Shown: positions 47,158 to 56,420 of the stretch, in pieces
Numbering within the stretch: the stretch's first letter is position 1
How the letters are laid out: every line of letters starts with the position of its first letter
DNA from: an uncultured Burkholderiales bacterium
GTDB taxonomy: Bacteria; Pseudomonadota; Gammaproteobacteria; Burkholderiales; Burkholderiaceae_C
Reading direction: 5' to 3'
Length of the DNA: 64,000 nt
Assembly (NCBI GenBank): GCA_945952065.1
Contig: CAMFGY010000003.1
Span: 62,001 to 126,000, forward strand
Translations under genes and position numbers: made by a program
Notes under the pieces: model-generated
Databases searched by the model: none
The model's input: only the letters and a program-made list of their open reading frames with translations
Told to the model about the DNA's origin: nothing

Positions 47158-47196
47158 GTCAGGGCCCGGGCCCAAAGGCAGCGCAAACGCTGCGTT

Positions 47197-48219
47197 TCAC
47201 CAGGTCGAGCGATGGTCCTCGGTGACGCCGAGCAAGTGCTCCACGCGGCGTGCCGGCGCCTCGGCACTGGGGCGGACCCAACCGCTGAAAAAACCAATTG
47301 GTTGCACATAGTGGCTGGCAGCAATCCCCAAGTTGCGGTCTTGCTGGCGCGCGCCTTCGGGCCTGAATTGCAGGTCCAGCAAGCCATCCACCGTCCACAC
47401 CCGCCAAGGCTGCAGGGGCTGCATCACGTCGAATTCGAACTGCGCCGCATCCAGCGCGATCAACTGCCCATCCAGCCAGAGGGCGTTTTCTTGCGCGCCA
47501 AAGTAGCCGCTTTGCAGATTGAAGCCCACATCGGCGCGGTGCGCGCTGGCCCAGCGCCAATCGGTGTGGCGGGAGAGCAGGCCGTTGGAGGCGTCCAGGC
47601 AGGCCGTGGCGCCGTCCAGGGCATAAGTTTGTCCTTTGACGTGCAGCTGGCCGCGCAGCGCCAAGGCTGAGCTCTTCTGGGTGGCATGGGCCAGCCCACC
47701 GCCATGGGCAATCGGCCCGACGGCCAGCAGCAAGGGGGCTGCTGAACTCAAGTCGATCTCCGCTTCTAATTGCAGCCCCGGGACTCGCACCTGCAGGGCC
47801 AGACCGTTCTCTGTGCTCTGCTGCAATTCCAGCCGTGCGCCCCAGCCCTTGAAAAAGGCTTTTGCGCCTTGCACCGGAGCGTCCGACACCTGGCATTGCA
47901 GGCCGGGCAGGCCGTCTTGGCTCCAATCCACCAGGAGGCGGCGCGCTTGGCGATCAAAGAAATAGGCAAAGGCGGTGCAGGTCCAACCGACGTCGACGAT
48001 GGCCATGCCGATGAAAAAGGTCTCGTGGCTGATGCCCACATACTGCCAGCGCTTGTGATGCAGGCGCCGCCACAGTGCCGAGCGCTCTTGGGCTGCGGCC
48101 AAGTGGCGCCAGTCGATGCGCTCGATGCAGCCGGCATAGCGGCCGCTGGCCAGCGAGCCGTCCTCGCGCACGACCTGCGGGGGCGGCTTGGGTAAATCGC
48201 GAGGGGCATGAAGATGCAT
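47197..48219 (-). CDS. DUF2804 family protein
   Basis: DASNGLLSRHTDWRWASAH and overall pattern of the family. Confidence 0.75.
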   Translation of the reverse strand: MHLHAPRDLPKPPPQVVREDGSLASGRYAGCIERIDWRHLAAAQERSALWRRLHHKRWQYVGISHETFFIGMAIVDVGWTCTAFAYFFDRQARRLLVDWSQDGLPGLQCQVSDAPVQGAKAFFKGWGARLELQQSTENGLALQVRVPGLQLEAEIDLSSAAPLLLAVGPIAHGGGLAHATQKSSALALRGQLHVKGQTYALDGATACLDASNGLLSRHTDWRWASAHRADVGFNLQSGYFGAQENALWLDGQLIALDAAQFEFDVMQPLQPWRVWTVDGLLDLQFRPEGARQQDRNLGIAASHYVQPIGFFSGWVRPSAEAPARRVEHLLGVTEDHRSTW

Positions 48220-48416
48220 GGGAACCGAGGGTGCAAACGTGAGGGGCGATCATGCCGCAAGCCTGCGGCTGCATGCCTTGAGGAAAACGCGGGCTGGCCG
48301 CAGATTGGCTCGCAAAGTCAGTGTCGCGCCAAGGGCTTGGGCCGCGTGGGGCTGCGTGGCAGTCCTTAGAATCGCCGCTTTACCTTCAGACAAGGCTGTG
48401 TCCCCGGGGCGCAGAC

Positions 48417-50129
48417 ATGCACCGAATGAATGCTGCCTTTAACGCCACGGCTACCGCCACTGCCAACGCCGCTGCAGGCGCTGCTGCTGGCACCGCTGAT
48501 CAAGCCAGGGCCGGCCTCAATGCGCAGCCCGCAGCGCCCGTTGTAATTGTGGGTGCCGGTCTGGCCGGCTTGACGGTTGCGCTGCATCTGGCCGACAGCG
48601 TGCCCGTGGTGGTGCTGGCCAAGCGCGAGTTGAGCGAAGGCGCCACCGCTTGGGCCCAGGGCGGCATCGTGGGTGTGCTGGGCAGTGATGACAGCATCGA
48701 GTCGCATGTGCGTGACACCCGCGATGCGGGTGCAGGGCTGGTTGACGAGAGCACCGCACGCTTTATTGCCGAACGCAGTGCCGCCGCCGTGGCCTGGTTG
48801 GTTCAGCAAGGCGTGCCCTTCACGCCGGACGATGACGGCCCGCTGGGCCTGCACCTGACTCGCGAAGGCGGCCATGCGGTGCGCCGCATTGCGCATGCGG
48901 CCGACGCCACCGGCAAGGCCATCCACGAGCAGTTGCTGGCCGCCGCCCATGCGCACCCCAACATCAGCCTGCGCCAGCGTTGGATGGCGCTGGACCTGAT
49001 CACCTCCCGCCATGTGCAGCGCGAGGAAGAGCCGCGCTGCTACGGTATTTACGCGCTCGATATCGACAGCCAGCGTGTCGAAGCGCTGGCGGCGCGCGCG
49101 GTGGTGCTGGCCACCGGCGGCGCTGGCAAGGTCTACCGCTACACCACCAACCCCGACACCTCCACCGGCGACGGCATCGCCATGGCTTGGCGCGCCGGTT
49201 GCCGGGTGGCCAATATGGAGTTCATCCAGTTCCACCCGACCTGCTTGTACCACCCGCAAGAACGCAGCTTCTTGATCACCGAAGCCTTGCGGGGCGAGGG
49301 CGGCCATTTGAAGTTGCCCGACCATGTGGGCGGCGGGCGCTTCATGGCGGCGCATGATGAGCGCATGGAGTTGGCGCCGCGCGACATCGTGGCCCGCGCC
49401 ATCGACTTCGAGATGAAAAAACACGGCCTGGACCATGTCTGGCTGGACGCCACGCATCTGGGCGAAGCCTTTTTGAAAGAGCATTTCCCGACCATTTATG
49501 CGCGCTGCCTGAGCTTGGGTATCGATATTTCCAAGCAGATGATCCCGGTGGTGCCGGCGGTGCATTTCACCTGCGGCGGGGTGGTCACCGATATGTCTGG
49601 CCGCAGCGATTTGCCGGGTGTTTATGCGGTGGGCGAAACGGCTTACACCGGCCTGCATGGCGCCAACCGGCTGGCCAGCAACTCCTTGCTGGAATGCGTG
49701 GTTTTGGGGCAGACCTGTGCCGATCACATCCTCAGCCTGGCGGAGGCCGGACCGGCGCCCTTGCCGGGCTGGGATGAAAGCCAGGTTGAAGATGCCGATG
49801 AGCAAGTGGTCATCGCGCACAACTGGGATGAGTTGCGGCTCTTGATGTGGAACTATGTGGGCATTGTGCGCACCACCAAGCGGCTGGAGCGCGCCCTGCA
49901 TCGCATCGCCTTGCTGCGCGGCGAGATCGATGACTACTACGCCAATTTCCGCGTCAGCCGCGATTTGCTCGAGCTGCGCAATCTGGTCGATTGCGCCGAG
50001 TTGATCGTGCGCTCCGCGCTCTTGCGGCACGAGAGCCGCGGCCTGCATTACAGCCGGGACTACCCGCTGACCTTGCCGGTCAGCTTCCCCACGGTCTTGA
50101 TGGCCGAGCGTGGCTTGCGCAAGCTTTGA
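48417..50129 (+). CDS. nadB: L-aspartate oxidase
   Basis: [49 protein letters not shown]. Confidence 0.95.
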   Translation: MHRMNAAFNATATATANAAAGAAAGTADQARAGLNAQPAAPVVIVGAGLAGLTVALHLADSVPVVVLAKRELSEGATAWAQGGIVGVLGSDDSIESHVRDTRDAGAGLVDESTARFIAERSAAAVAWLVQQGVPFTPDDDGPLGLHLTREGGHAVRRIAHAADATGKAIHEQLLAAAHAHPNISLRQRWMALDLITSRHVQREEEPRCYGIYALDIDSQRVEALAARAVVLATGGAGKVYRYTTNPDTSTGDGIAMAWRAGCRVANMEFIQFHPTCLYHPQERSFLITEALRGEGGHLKLPDHVGGGRFMAAHDERMELAPRDIVARAIDFEMKKHGLDHVWLDATHLGEAFLKEHFPTIYARCLSLGIDISKQMIPVVPAVHFTCGGVVTDMSGRSDLPGVYAVGETAYTGLHGANRLASNSLLECVVLGQTCADHILSLAEAGPAPLPGWDESQVEDADEQVVIAHNWDELRLLMWNYVGIVRTTKRLERALHRIALLRGEIDDYYANFRVSRDLLELRNLVDCAELIVRSALLRHESRGLHYSRDYPLTLPVSFPTVLMAERGLRKL

Positions 50130-50171
50130 GACCCTGGCCGCCGGGCGGCAGGGCCGGGGCTGAGCAAACGC

Positions 50172-50462
50172 TCAGGCCTGGGCGCGCAGGGCCAGGCGGG
50201 CTTCCACGAAGTTGAAGGCGTAGGTGACGGCTTCTTCGATGGCCGAGTCGATCTCATGGCGCTCGTGCTCGGTCAGGTAGAACAAAAAGTCCACCGCATG
50301 GCGGATGTAGCGCGGCGGCAGGCGATTCAGGGCCACGCAAGCCACATCGCAGAGCAGGTCACCGTCGGATTGGATGGTGGGGTACTCTGAAGCCTTGGCC
50401 ATGACCGAGGCCAGCACCTCGCGTTCATGGTGGTTGTAGATCGAGCTGAAGTCTGGGTTCAT
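50172..50462 (-). CDS. ComFB-like (late competence development) protein
   Basis: MNPDFSSIYNHHEREVLASVMAKASEYP…CDVACVALNRLPPRYIRHAVDFLFYL. Confidence 0.8.
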   Translation of the reverse strand: MNPDFSSIYNHHEREVLASVMAKASEYPTIQSDGDLLCDVACVALNRLPPRYIRHAVDFLFYLTEHERHEIDSAIEEAVTYAFNFVEARLALRAQA

Positions 50463-50525
50463 GGCAAGCCGCCTTTCGGTGAGATCCTCAGACGATAAAC
50501 GCTTTCGCGCTTTTCGGGGGCGCAA

Positions 50526-50552
50526 AAATAGCCCGACTCTGCCGGGCTATTT
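50526..50552 (-). terminator. Terminator downstream of nadA
   Basis: AAATAGCCCG-actctgc-CGGGCTATTT. Confidence 0.7.
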
Positions 50553-50579
50553 CATGCGCCGCCAACTCGCTGCGGGCGT

Positions 50580-51680
50580 TCAGGCCGCGCCGATGCCGGG
50601 CACCAGCGCCGCCGCAGCGGCCTTGCGTGCCGCGGTGAAGTCCAGCATGCGTTGGATGCAGCCCAGGGCTTTGACGCGCACGCCTTCTTCCACCTGCACC
50701 TCACCCAGGCCTTGCTCCAGGCAGTCGACCAGGTTTTGCAGCCCGTTCATGGCCATCCAAGGGCAATGCGCGCAGCTCTTGCAGGTGGCGCTGTTGCCGG
50801 CGGTGGGCGCTTCGATCAGGGTCTTGCCGGGCGCCAGCTGGCGCATGCGGTGCAAGATGCCTTTGTCGGTGGCGACGATGTATTCCTGGGCAGAGCCCTC
50901 GACCACCGCCTTGATCAGCGCCGAGGTGGAGCCCACCACATCGGCCAGGGCCACCACGCTCTGCGGCGACTCGGGGTGCACCAGAATCATGGCGCCTGGG
51001 TGCTCTTTGCGCAGCAGATCCAGCTCCAGGCCCTTGAATTCGTTGTGGACGATGCAGTCGCCCTGCCACATCAGCATGTCGGCACCGGTTTGTTCTTGGA
51101 TGTAGCGGCCCAGATGGCGGTCGGGCGCCCAAAGGATTTTTTCGCCGCGGGCCTTGAGCTCGGAGACGATTTCCAGCGCGCAGGAGCTGGTGACCATCCA
51201 GTCGGCGCGGGCCTTCACTGCCGCGCTGGTGTTGGCGTAGACCACCACGGTGCGGTCCGGGTGGGCGTCGCAAAATGCAGCGAACTGATCGGCCGGGCAG
51301 CCCAGGTCCAGCGAACAGGTGGCGTCCAGATCGGGCATCAAGACGCGTTTTTCGGGGCTCAAAATCTTGGCGCTTTCGCCCATGAAGCGCACACCGGCCA
51401 CCACCAGGGTCGAGGCCGCATGGTCGCGCCCGAAGCGGGCCATCTCCAGCGAGTCAGAGACACAGCCGCCAGTCTCCAGGGCCAAGTCCTGCAGATCACC
51501 GTCGACATAAAAGTGCGCCACCAGCACCGCTTTGTGGGCCTTGAGCAATTCGGCGGCGCGGGCTTTGAGGGCTTGGCGCTGCGCGGGCGTCAAAGGGGCA
51601 GGAGTCTTGGCCCAGGCTTGTGCGGTGCAGCTTTGGCCTTCGTCGCTCTGAAGGGTGTAGTCGAAAAGAACTTGTTCCAT
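50580..51680 (-). CDS. nadA: Quinolinate synthase
   Basis: [46 protein letters not shown]-terminal [13 protein letters not shown]. Confidence 0.95.
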   Translation of the reverse strand: MEQVLFDYTLQSDEGQSCTAQAWAKTPAPLTPAQRQALKARAAELLKAHKAVLVAHFYVDGDLQDLALETGGCVSDSLEMARFGRDHAASTLVVAGVRFMGESAKILSPEKRVLMPDLDATCSLDLGCPADQFAAFCDAHPDRTVVVYANTSAAVKARADWMVTSSCALEIVSELKARGEKILWAPDRHLGRYIQEQTGADMLMWQGDCIVHNEFKGLELDLLRKEHPGAMILVHPESPQSVVALADVVGSTSALIKAVVEGSAQEYIVATDKGILHRMRQLAPGKTLIEAPTAGNSATCKSCAHCPWMAMNGLQNLVDCLEQGLGEVQVEEGVRVKALGCIQRMLDFTAARKAAAAALVPGIGAA

Positions 51681-51747
51681 GGGCAGATTTTAGAGGTGCA
51701 GGGCAAGGCCTTGCGGGGTGTCGGGCTGTCGCCTTTCAGGCAGGGAC

Positions 51748-52611
51748 TCAGGCCTCAGCAAAGAAGCGGCTCGGCGGCATGCCGACCGTGCGGGTCACCA
51801 TGGCGCTGAAGGCGCTGGCGCTGGCATAGCCCAGCTCGGCGGCGATCAGACCCATGGGCAGCTGGCGCGCAGCCAGGGTCAAGGCCTTGGCGAGCAGCAC
51901 CTGCGAGCGCCACTGCGCATAGCTGCTGCCCAGCTGTTCGCGAAACAAGCGGGAGATGGTGCGCTCGCTGGCGCCGACTTCGGCTGCCCAGTCGGCCAGG
52001 GCCGCATGGCGCTGCGGCGACTGAAGTATCGCTTCGCACAGACGCCGCAAGCGCTTGTCTTGTGGCAAGTCCACGCCCAGGCGCAGCCGTTTGGCGCGCT
52101 GCAATTCGTCCAGGATCAGGGCGGCGATCCAGTGCTCGCGCGCCTCGAGTTCGTGGGTCTCTTCGGGCCGGGGTTCATGCAAGCGGGCCATTTGCAAGAC
52201 CAACTCGCGCAGCAAAGGTGTGACCTCCAACACCCGCGGCTCCAGCCAGTCGGGACGAATGCTGTCGCCGCTGGCCTGGGCATTGGCGCCGGGCGCTTGA
52301 TGCAAATAGAGGGTGCGCAGATCGGCCCGCTCCACCGCGGTGACCGCATGTTCGCGCAAGGGCGGAATCCACAGCGCCCGCGAGGGCGGCAGCAAGAACG
52401 TGGCATTGGGTGTGTTCACCCGCACCACCCCGCTGATGGAGAACACGAGCTGGCCCCAGTCATGGTGGTGGGCGTTGATGTCCATCCAATGCTCCATCAG
52501 CCGGGCCTTGGCCCGCACCGGTCGCTGGGCGCTGGGGGCATAGCGCTGGGGGTCCAAGGGCTGCAGTCCAACCCGTCCGGTGGTGCGCGTGCGTCGTTGG
52601 GAAGTGGGCAT
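51748..52611 (-). CDS. AraC family transcriptional regulator
   Basis: Cupin-like N-terminus and C-terminal GASERTISRLFREQLGSSYAQWR … LGYASASAFSAMVTRTVGMPPSRF. Confidence 0.9.
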   Translation of the reverse strand: MPTSQRRTRTTGRVGLQPLDPQRYAPSAQRPVRAKARLMEHWMDINAHHHDWGQLVFSISGVVRVNTPNATFLLPPSRALWIPPLREHAVTAVERADLRTLYLHQAPGANAQASGDSIRPDWLEPRVLEVTPLLRELVLQMARLHEPRPEETHELEAREHWIAALILDELQRAKRLRLGVDLPQDKRLRRLCEAILQSPQRHAALADWAAEVGASERTISRLFREQLGSSYAQWRSQVLLAKALTLAARQLPMGLIAAELGYASASAFSAMVTRTVGMPPSRFFAEA

Positions 52612-52680
52612 GGCTGAAACTCGATAAGGTTTGGCGAATTATCGCAACTCAGCCGTGGCGGCCCCGCCTACATTGAGGGC

Positions 52681-53946
52681 ATGAATACCGCAACACTCGA
52701 TCCCAAGGCCCGGGCGCTGGACGCCGCATCCCTTGAACAAGACCGCCGGCAGCGCGCCAGCGATGTGCGAACCATCAGCTTGATTGGCTTGGCCCATGGC
52801 AGCTCGCACTTCTTTCACATGCTTTTGCCGCCGCTGTTTCCGGCCTTTATCCGAGACTTTGGTCTGAGCTATGCGCAGCTGGGCTTGCTCGTCAGCACTT
52901 TTTTTGTCATTTCAGGCCTGGGCCAGGCTTTGGCTGGCTTCTTGGTCGATAAGCGCGGCGCAAGACCGGTTTTGTTTGCCGCCATGGCCTGCTTTGTGCT
53001 GGCCTCGGTGGCGGCCGGCATGGCCACCGGCTTTGGCGGCTTGATGCTGGCAGCAGCCTTGGCCGGCTTGGGCAATGCGCCATTCCACCCGGTGGACTTC
53101 ACCATTCTCAACAAGCGCATCAGCCCGGCCCGCTTGGGGCACGCCTTCTCGGTGCACGGCATCACCGGCAATCTGGGGTGGGCCGTGGCGCCGGTGTTCT
53201 TGATCGGGCTTGCGGGCTATTTCGGGCATTGGCGCTATGCCTATCTGGGCACCGCCTTGCTGGCCTTGCTGGTGCTGGCATTGCTGATTTGGCAACGTGA
53301 TGCGCTGGACGACAGCCAAGGCGCTTGGGCCCATGAAAAGCCCGGCGCCGCAGCCCTGAAGCAAGAGCACCCGCTGGCCTTTTTGCGCCTGCCCTCGGTG
53401 TGGTTGTGCTTCTCCTTCTTTTTCTTCAGCACGGCGGCCTTGACGGCGATTCAGAGCTTTGCCAGCCCGGCCCTGGGTAGCTTGTATGGCCTGCCTTTGA
53501 GCCTCAGCGCGTTCGTGGTGACCGGCTATATGTTGAGTGGCGCAGTCGGCATGGTGGTGGGGGGATTCTGGGTGGCGCGATCAACAAACCTTGAGCGCAA
53601 CATCACGCTGGGTTTGCTGGTCGCCGCTAGTCTGCTGGGCTTGGCGGGCTTTGGGGCGCTGCCGCCCTTGCTCGCTGCCGGCTTTGTGGCCTTGGCCGGA
53701 TTGGGCACTGGGCTGGCCGGGCCCTCCCGCGATATGTTGATCAAGCGCGCAGCGCCCGCTGGGGCCACGGGCCGGGTCTATGGCACGGTGTACTCGGGCT
53801 TGGATCTGGGCTTTGCCACGGCCGCCCCGGTCTTCGGCGCCCTGATGGACCATCGGCAACCGGCCGCGGTGTTTTACGGTGCGGCCCTGGCCCTGCTCTT
53901 GGCGATTGCCGCCGCCCGCTTGGTGGAACGCTTCAAAAAGAAATGA
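52681..53946 (+). CDS. MFS transporter (Fsr-like)
   Basis: 12-TM pattern; GLAHGSSHFFHMLLPPLFPAFIRDFGLSYAQLGLL. Confidence 0.88.
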   Translation: MNTATLDPKARALDAASLEQDRRQRASDVRTISLIGLAHGSSHFFHMLLPPLFPAFIRDFGLSYAQLGLLVSTFFVISGLGQALAGFLVDKRGARPVLFAAMACFVLASVAAGMATGFGGLMLAAALAGLGNAPFHPVDFTILNKRISPARLGHAFSVHGITGNLGWAVAPVFLIGLAGYFGHWRYAYLGTALLALLVLALLIWQRDALDDSQGAWAHEKPGAAALKQEHPLAFLRLPSVWLCFSFFFFSTAALTAIQSFASPALGSLYGLPLSLSAFVVTGYMLSGAVGMVVGGFWVARSTNLERNITLGLLVAASLLGLAGFGALPPLLAAGFVALAGLGTGLAGPSRDMLIKRAAPAGATGRVYGTVYSGLDLGFATAAPVFGALMDHRQPAAVFYGAALALLLAIAAARLVERFKKK

Positions 53947-54001
53947 GGCGAGCCCTCTAGTCCCGGCGGTGTCAGACGCATCCTCGGGGACAATCTGGGC
54001 C

Positions 54002-54244
54002 ATGCAAAACATCGATTTCGAACTGCGCGGCGAGTACATCGAACTGGACAAGCTGCTCAAAGCCACCGGTTTGGTGGAAAGCGGCGGCCGCGCCCGCGTC
54101 CTCATCAGCGAGGGCAAAGTGCAAGTCAACGGCCAGGACGAGCTGCGCAAGACCGCCAAAATCCGCGCCGGTCAGGTGGTCGCCTTGCATGGGGTGCGCA
54201 TCACGGTCATGGCCGACCCCTCGATTGCATCACTTCAGGAGTAG
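54002..54244 (+). CDS. RNA-binding S4 domain protein (YbcJ-like)
   Basis: ELRGEYIELDKLLKATGLVESGGRARVLISEGKVQVNG. Confidence 0.88.
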   Translation: MQNIDFELRGEYIELDKLLKATGLVESGGRARVLISEGKVQVNGQDELRKTAKIRAGQVVALHGVRITVMADPSIASLQE

Positions 54245-54249
54245 CGCGC

Positions 54250-54756
54250 ATGAGCGAGCTGGTGTTTTCAACTTGCGACTTTTGCGACGCCCACAAAAGC
54301 GATGACAGCGGGCGCTTTCGCTGGCTGCCCGCTGGGCTGAAGAGTTATGGCGGCCTGACCCGTTTTGCCGGCCCGGTGCGCACCGTCAAGTGCTTCGAGG
54401 ACAACAGTGCGGTCAAGGCTGCCGTCGAATCTCCTGGCGAGGGCCGGGTGTTGGTGGTCGATGGGGCGGGCTCAATGCGGCGTGCGCTCCTGGGCGGGCA
54501 GTTGGCCATGGCGGCCGCCCATCACGGGTGGGCGGGCTTGGTGATCCACGGTTGCGTGCGTGATCTGGCCGAATTGGCCCAGGCCCAGGTGGGCATCTTG
54601 GCCTTGGGCCATGTGCCCATGCCCACCGACCGAAAAGGCCAGGGGCAGGCCGATGTGGGTCTGCACATTCAGGGAGTGAGCATCCGTCCCGGCGACTGGC
54701 TGTATGCCGACGCCGACGGCGTTGTGCTTTGCGATCAGCCCTTGCACGGCAGTTGA
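54250..54756 (+). CDS. rraA: RraA family protein (RNase E inhibitor-like)
   Basis: TVKCFEDNSAVKAAV, GRVLVVDGAGSMRRALLGGQLA, GLVIHGCVRD. Confidence 0.9.
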   Translation: MSELVFSTCDFCDAHKSDDSGRFRWLPAGLKSYGGLTRFAGPVRTVKCFEDNSAVKAAVESPGEGRVLVVDGAGSMRRALLGGQLAMAAAHHGWAGLVIHGCVRDLAELAQAQVGILALGHVPMPTDRKGQGQADVGLHIQGVSIRPGDWLYADADGVVLCDQPLHGS

Positions 54757-54922
54757 TGCGGAGCCGACGTGCGAATCGAGCGTGTTCTTGCAGTTCAGGA
54801 TGAGCCGCGAAACCCCTTATGCGTGTGAAATGCTGCAACTCAGCCGCCACCAGCTCGCGCGTGGCCCCGCAAGTCTGGGCTAAGCAGGTCTGCCGTCAGG
54901 GCTGCTCGAGGCGGGGATAGGG

Positions 54923-55699
54923 ATGGAGGGGTGGAGTCGATCGCGCCGGGCTTGGGTTCGGTGCCTGTCGCTGGGCTGGGTCGGCCTGCTGCCGGGCCTG
55001 GGCTTTGCTCAGGCCTATCAGTTCTACACCCACAACATCGGCGACCAAGTGGAGGTGCAGGGCCAAACCCTGCGCGGCAAACCGCATGGCGGCAAGCGGG
55101 CGTTTCATGTAGAAGTGGTGCGCACCTTGCTGAGTGATCTCGGCTACCCCGATGCCATCTCGGTCGTCCCCTTCGCGCGCGGCATGAAGCTGGTGCAAGA
55201 CGGGCCGCGTCGCGCGCTGTTCAATGTCATCCGCACGCCGGATCGAGAGCTTCAGTTCAAGTGGGTGGGGCCCTTGCTGATCGACCGTGACTGGTTTTTT
55301 GAATCCAGCAGCACGGAGCGCCCCTTGCGCAAACTGGAAGAGGCCAAGTCCTTGCCGGTCTGCGTGGCCAATGGCACGGCCTATGAAGAGCTCTTGAGCC
55401 GACAGGGCTTCACCCGCTTTGAGCGTGGGGTGTCTTACGAAGCATGTCTGCGCATGCTCAAAGCCAAACGGGCGGCGTTGATGGCTTCTTCGGAAGAGAA
55501 CTTTCGTGGCTTGCTGCAGGGCACGGGGCTGGATGCCGCCGACTTTCGCCGCACCCCCGTGGAGGCCGGTTCAAGTCCCGGCTATATCGCCTTTTCGCTG
55601 GATACCCCCGAGGCTGAAGTCCAGCGCTGGCAGCGCGCTTTGGATCGTTTGCGGGCGAGCCCCCAGTGGCCGCAGTTGTACCTGCGCTTTCACGAATGA
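54923..55699 (+). CDS. Periplasmic solute-binding (SBP_bac_3-like) protein
   Basis: Signal-like N-terminus; overall pattern of family-3 binding proteins. Confidence 0.7.
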   Translation: MEGWSRSRRAWVRCLSLGWVGLLPGLGFAQAYQFYTHNIGDQVEVQGQTLRGKPHGGKRAFHVEVVRTLLSDLGYPDAISVVPFARGMKLVQDGPRRALFNVIRTPDRELQFKWVGPLLIDRDWFFESSSTERPLRKLEEAKSLPVCVANGTAYEELLSRQGFTRFERGVSYEACLRMLKAKRAALMASSEENFRGLLQGTGLDAADFRRTPVEAGSSPGYIAFSLDTPEAEVQRWQRALDRLRASPQWPQLYLRFHE

Positions 55700-55726
55700 G
55701 CTTGGACTGCGCGGCCGCGTGGCGGT

Positions 55727-56419
55727 TCAGTTCAGTACTTCCAGCAAGCGCTCCAAGCCGCCTTCGTTGATGGCCACCATGGCCTGCTCGCGCACCCGGG
55801 GCTTGGCGTGATAAGCCACCGACAGGCCGGCCGCGCCCATCATGGGCAAGTCATTGGCGCCGTCGCCCACGGCGATGCACTGGGCTGGCGTTGCACCGAT
55901 TTCGGCGGCGCATTGCAGCAGCATGCGGCGCTTTTCTTCGCCGTCGCAAATATCGCCCCAGGGCTGCATCACCAAACCGCCGGTGAGGGCGCCGTTGGCC
56001 ACTTCCAGCTCATTGCTGCGCACCCAGTCCATGCCCAGCTCGGCGGCGACATAACGCGTAAAAAACGTGAAGCCGCCCGAGACCAGCGCCAGCTTCAGGC
56101 CAGCGGCTTTGAGTGCCGCGCACAACTCGCGCGCACCGGGGTTGAACTGCAGGCGTTCTTGGAGCACGGCTTCCAGGGCTGTGAGGGGAACGCCCTTGAG
56201 CAGGGCCAGGCGGCGGCGCAGGCTGTCTTTGAAGTCGGTGATTTCTCCGCGCATGGCGGCTTCGGTGATGGCGGCCACCTCGGCCTTGCGGCCGGCGGCA
56301 TCGGCGATCTCATCGATGCACTCGATGCTGATCAGTGTCGAGTCCATGTCAAAAGCGGCGAGGCGGAAGTCCGCCAGTCGCAGCGGGGGCGTGAAGCCCT
56401 GGGTCAAAAGAGCGCTCAT
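55727..56419 (-). CDS. serB: Phosphoserine phosphatase
   Basis: LAAFDMDSTLISIECIDEIAD, ALVSGGFTFF, AVGDGANDLPMM. Confidence 0.95.
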   Translation of the reverse strand: MSALLTQGFTPPLRLADFRLAAFDMDSTLISIECIDEIADAAGRKAEVAAITEAAMRGEITDFKDSLRRRLALLKGVPLTALEAVLQERLQFNPGARELCAALKAAGLKLALVSGGFTFFTRYVAAELGMDWVRSNELEVANGALTGGLVMQPWGDICDGEEKRRMLLQCAAEIGATPAQCIAVGDGANDLPMMGAAGLSVAYHAKPRVREQAMVAINEGGLERLLEVLN

Positions 56420-56420
56420 A

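Noticed and set aside
48366-50048. 560-aa minus-strand ORF over nadB
   Set aside because: Shadow ORF of a confidently identified gene.
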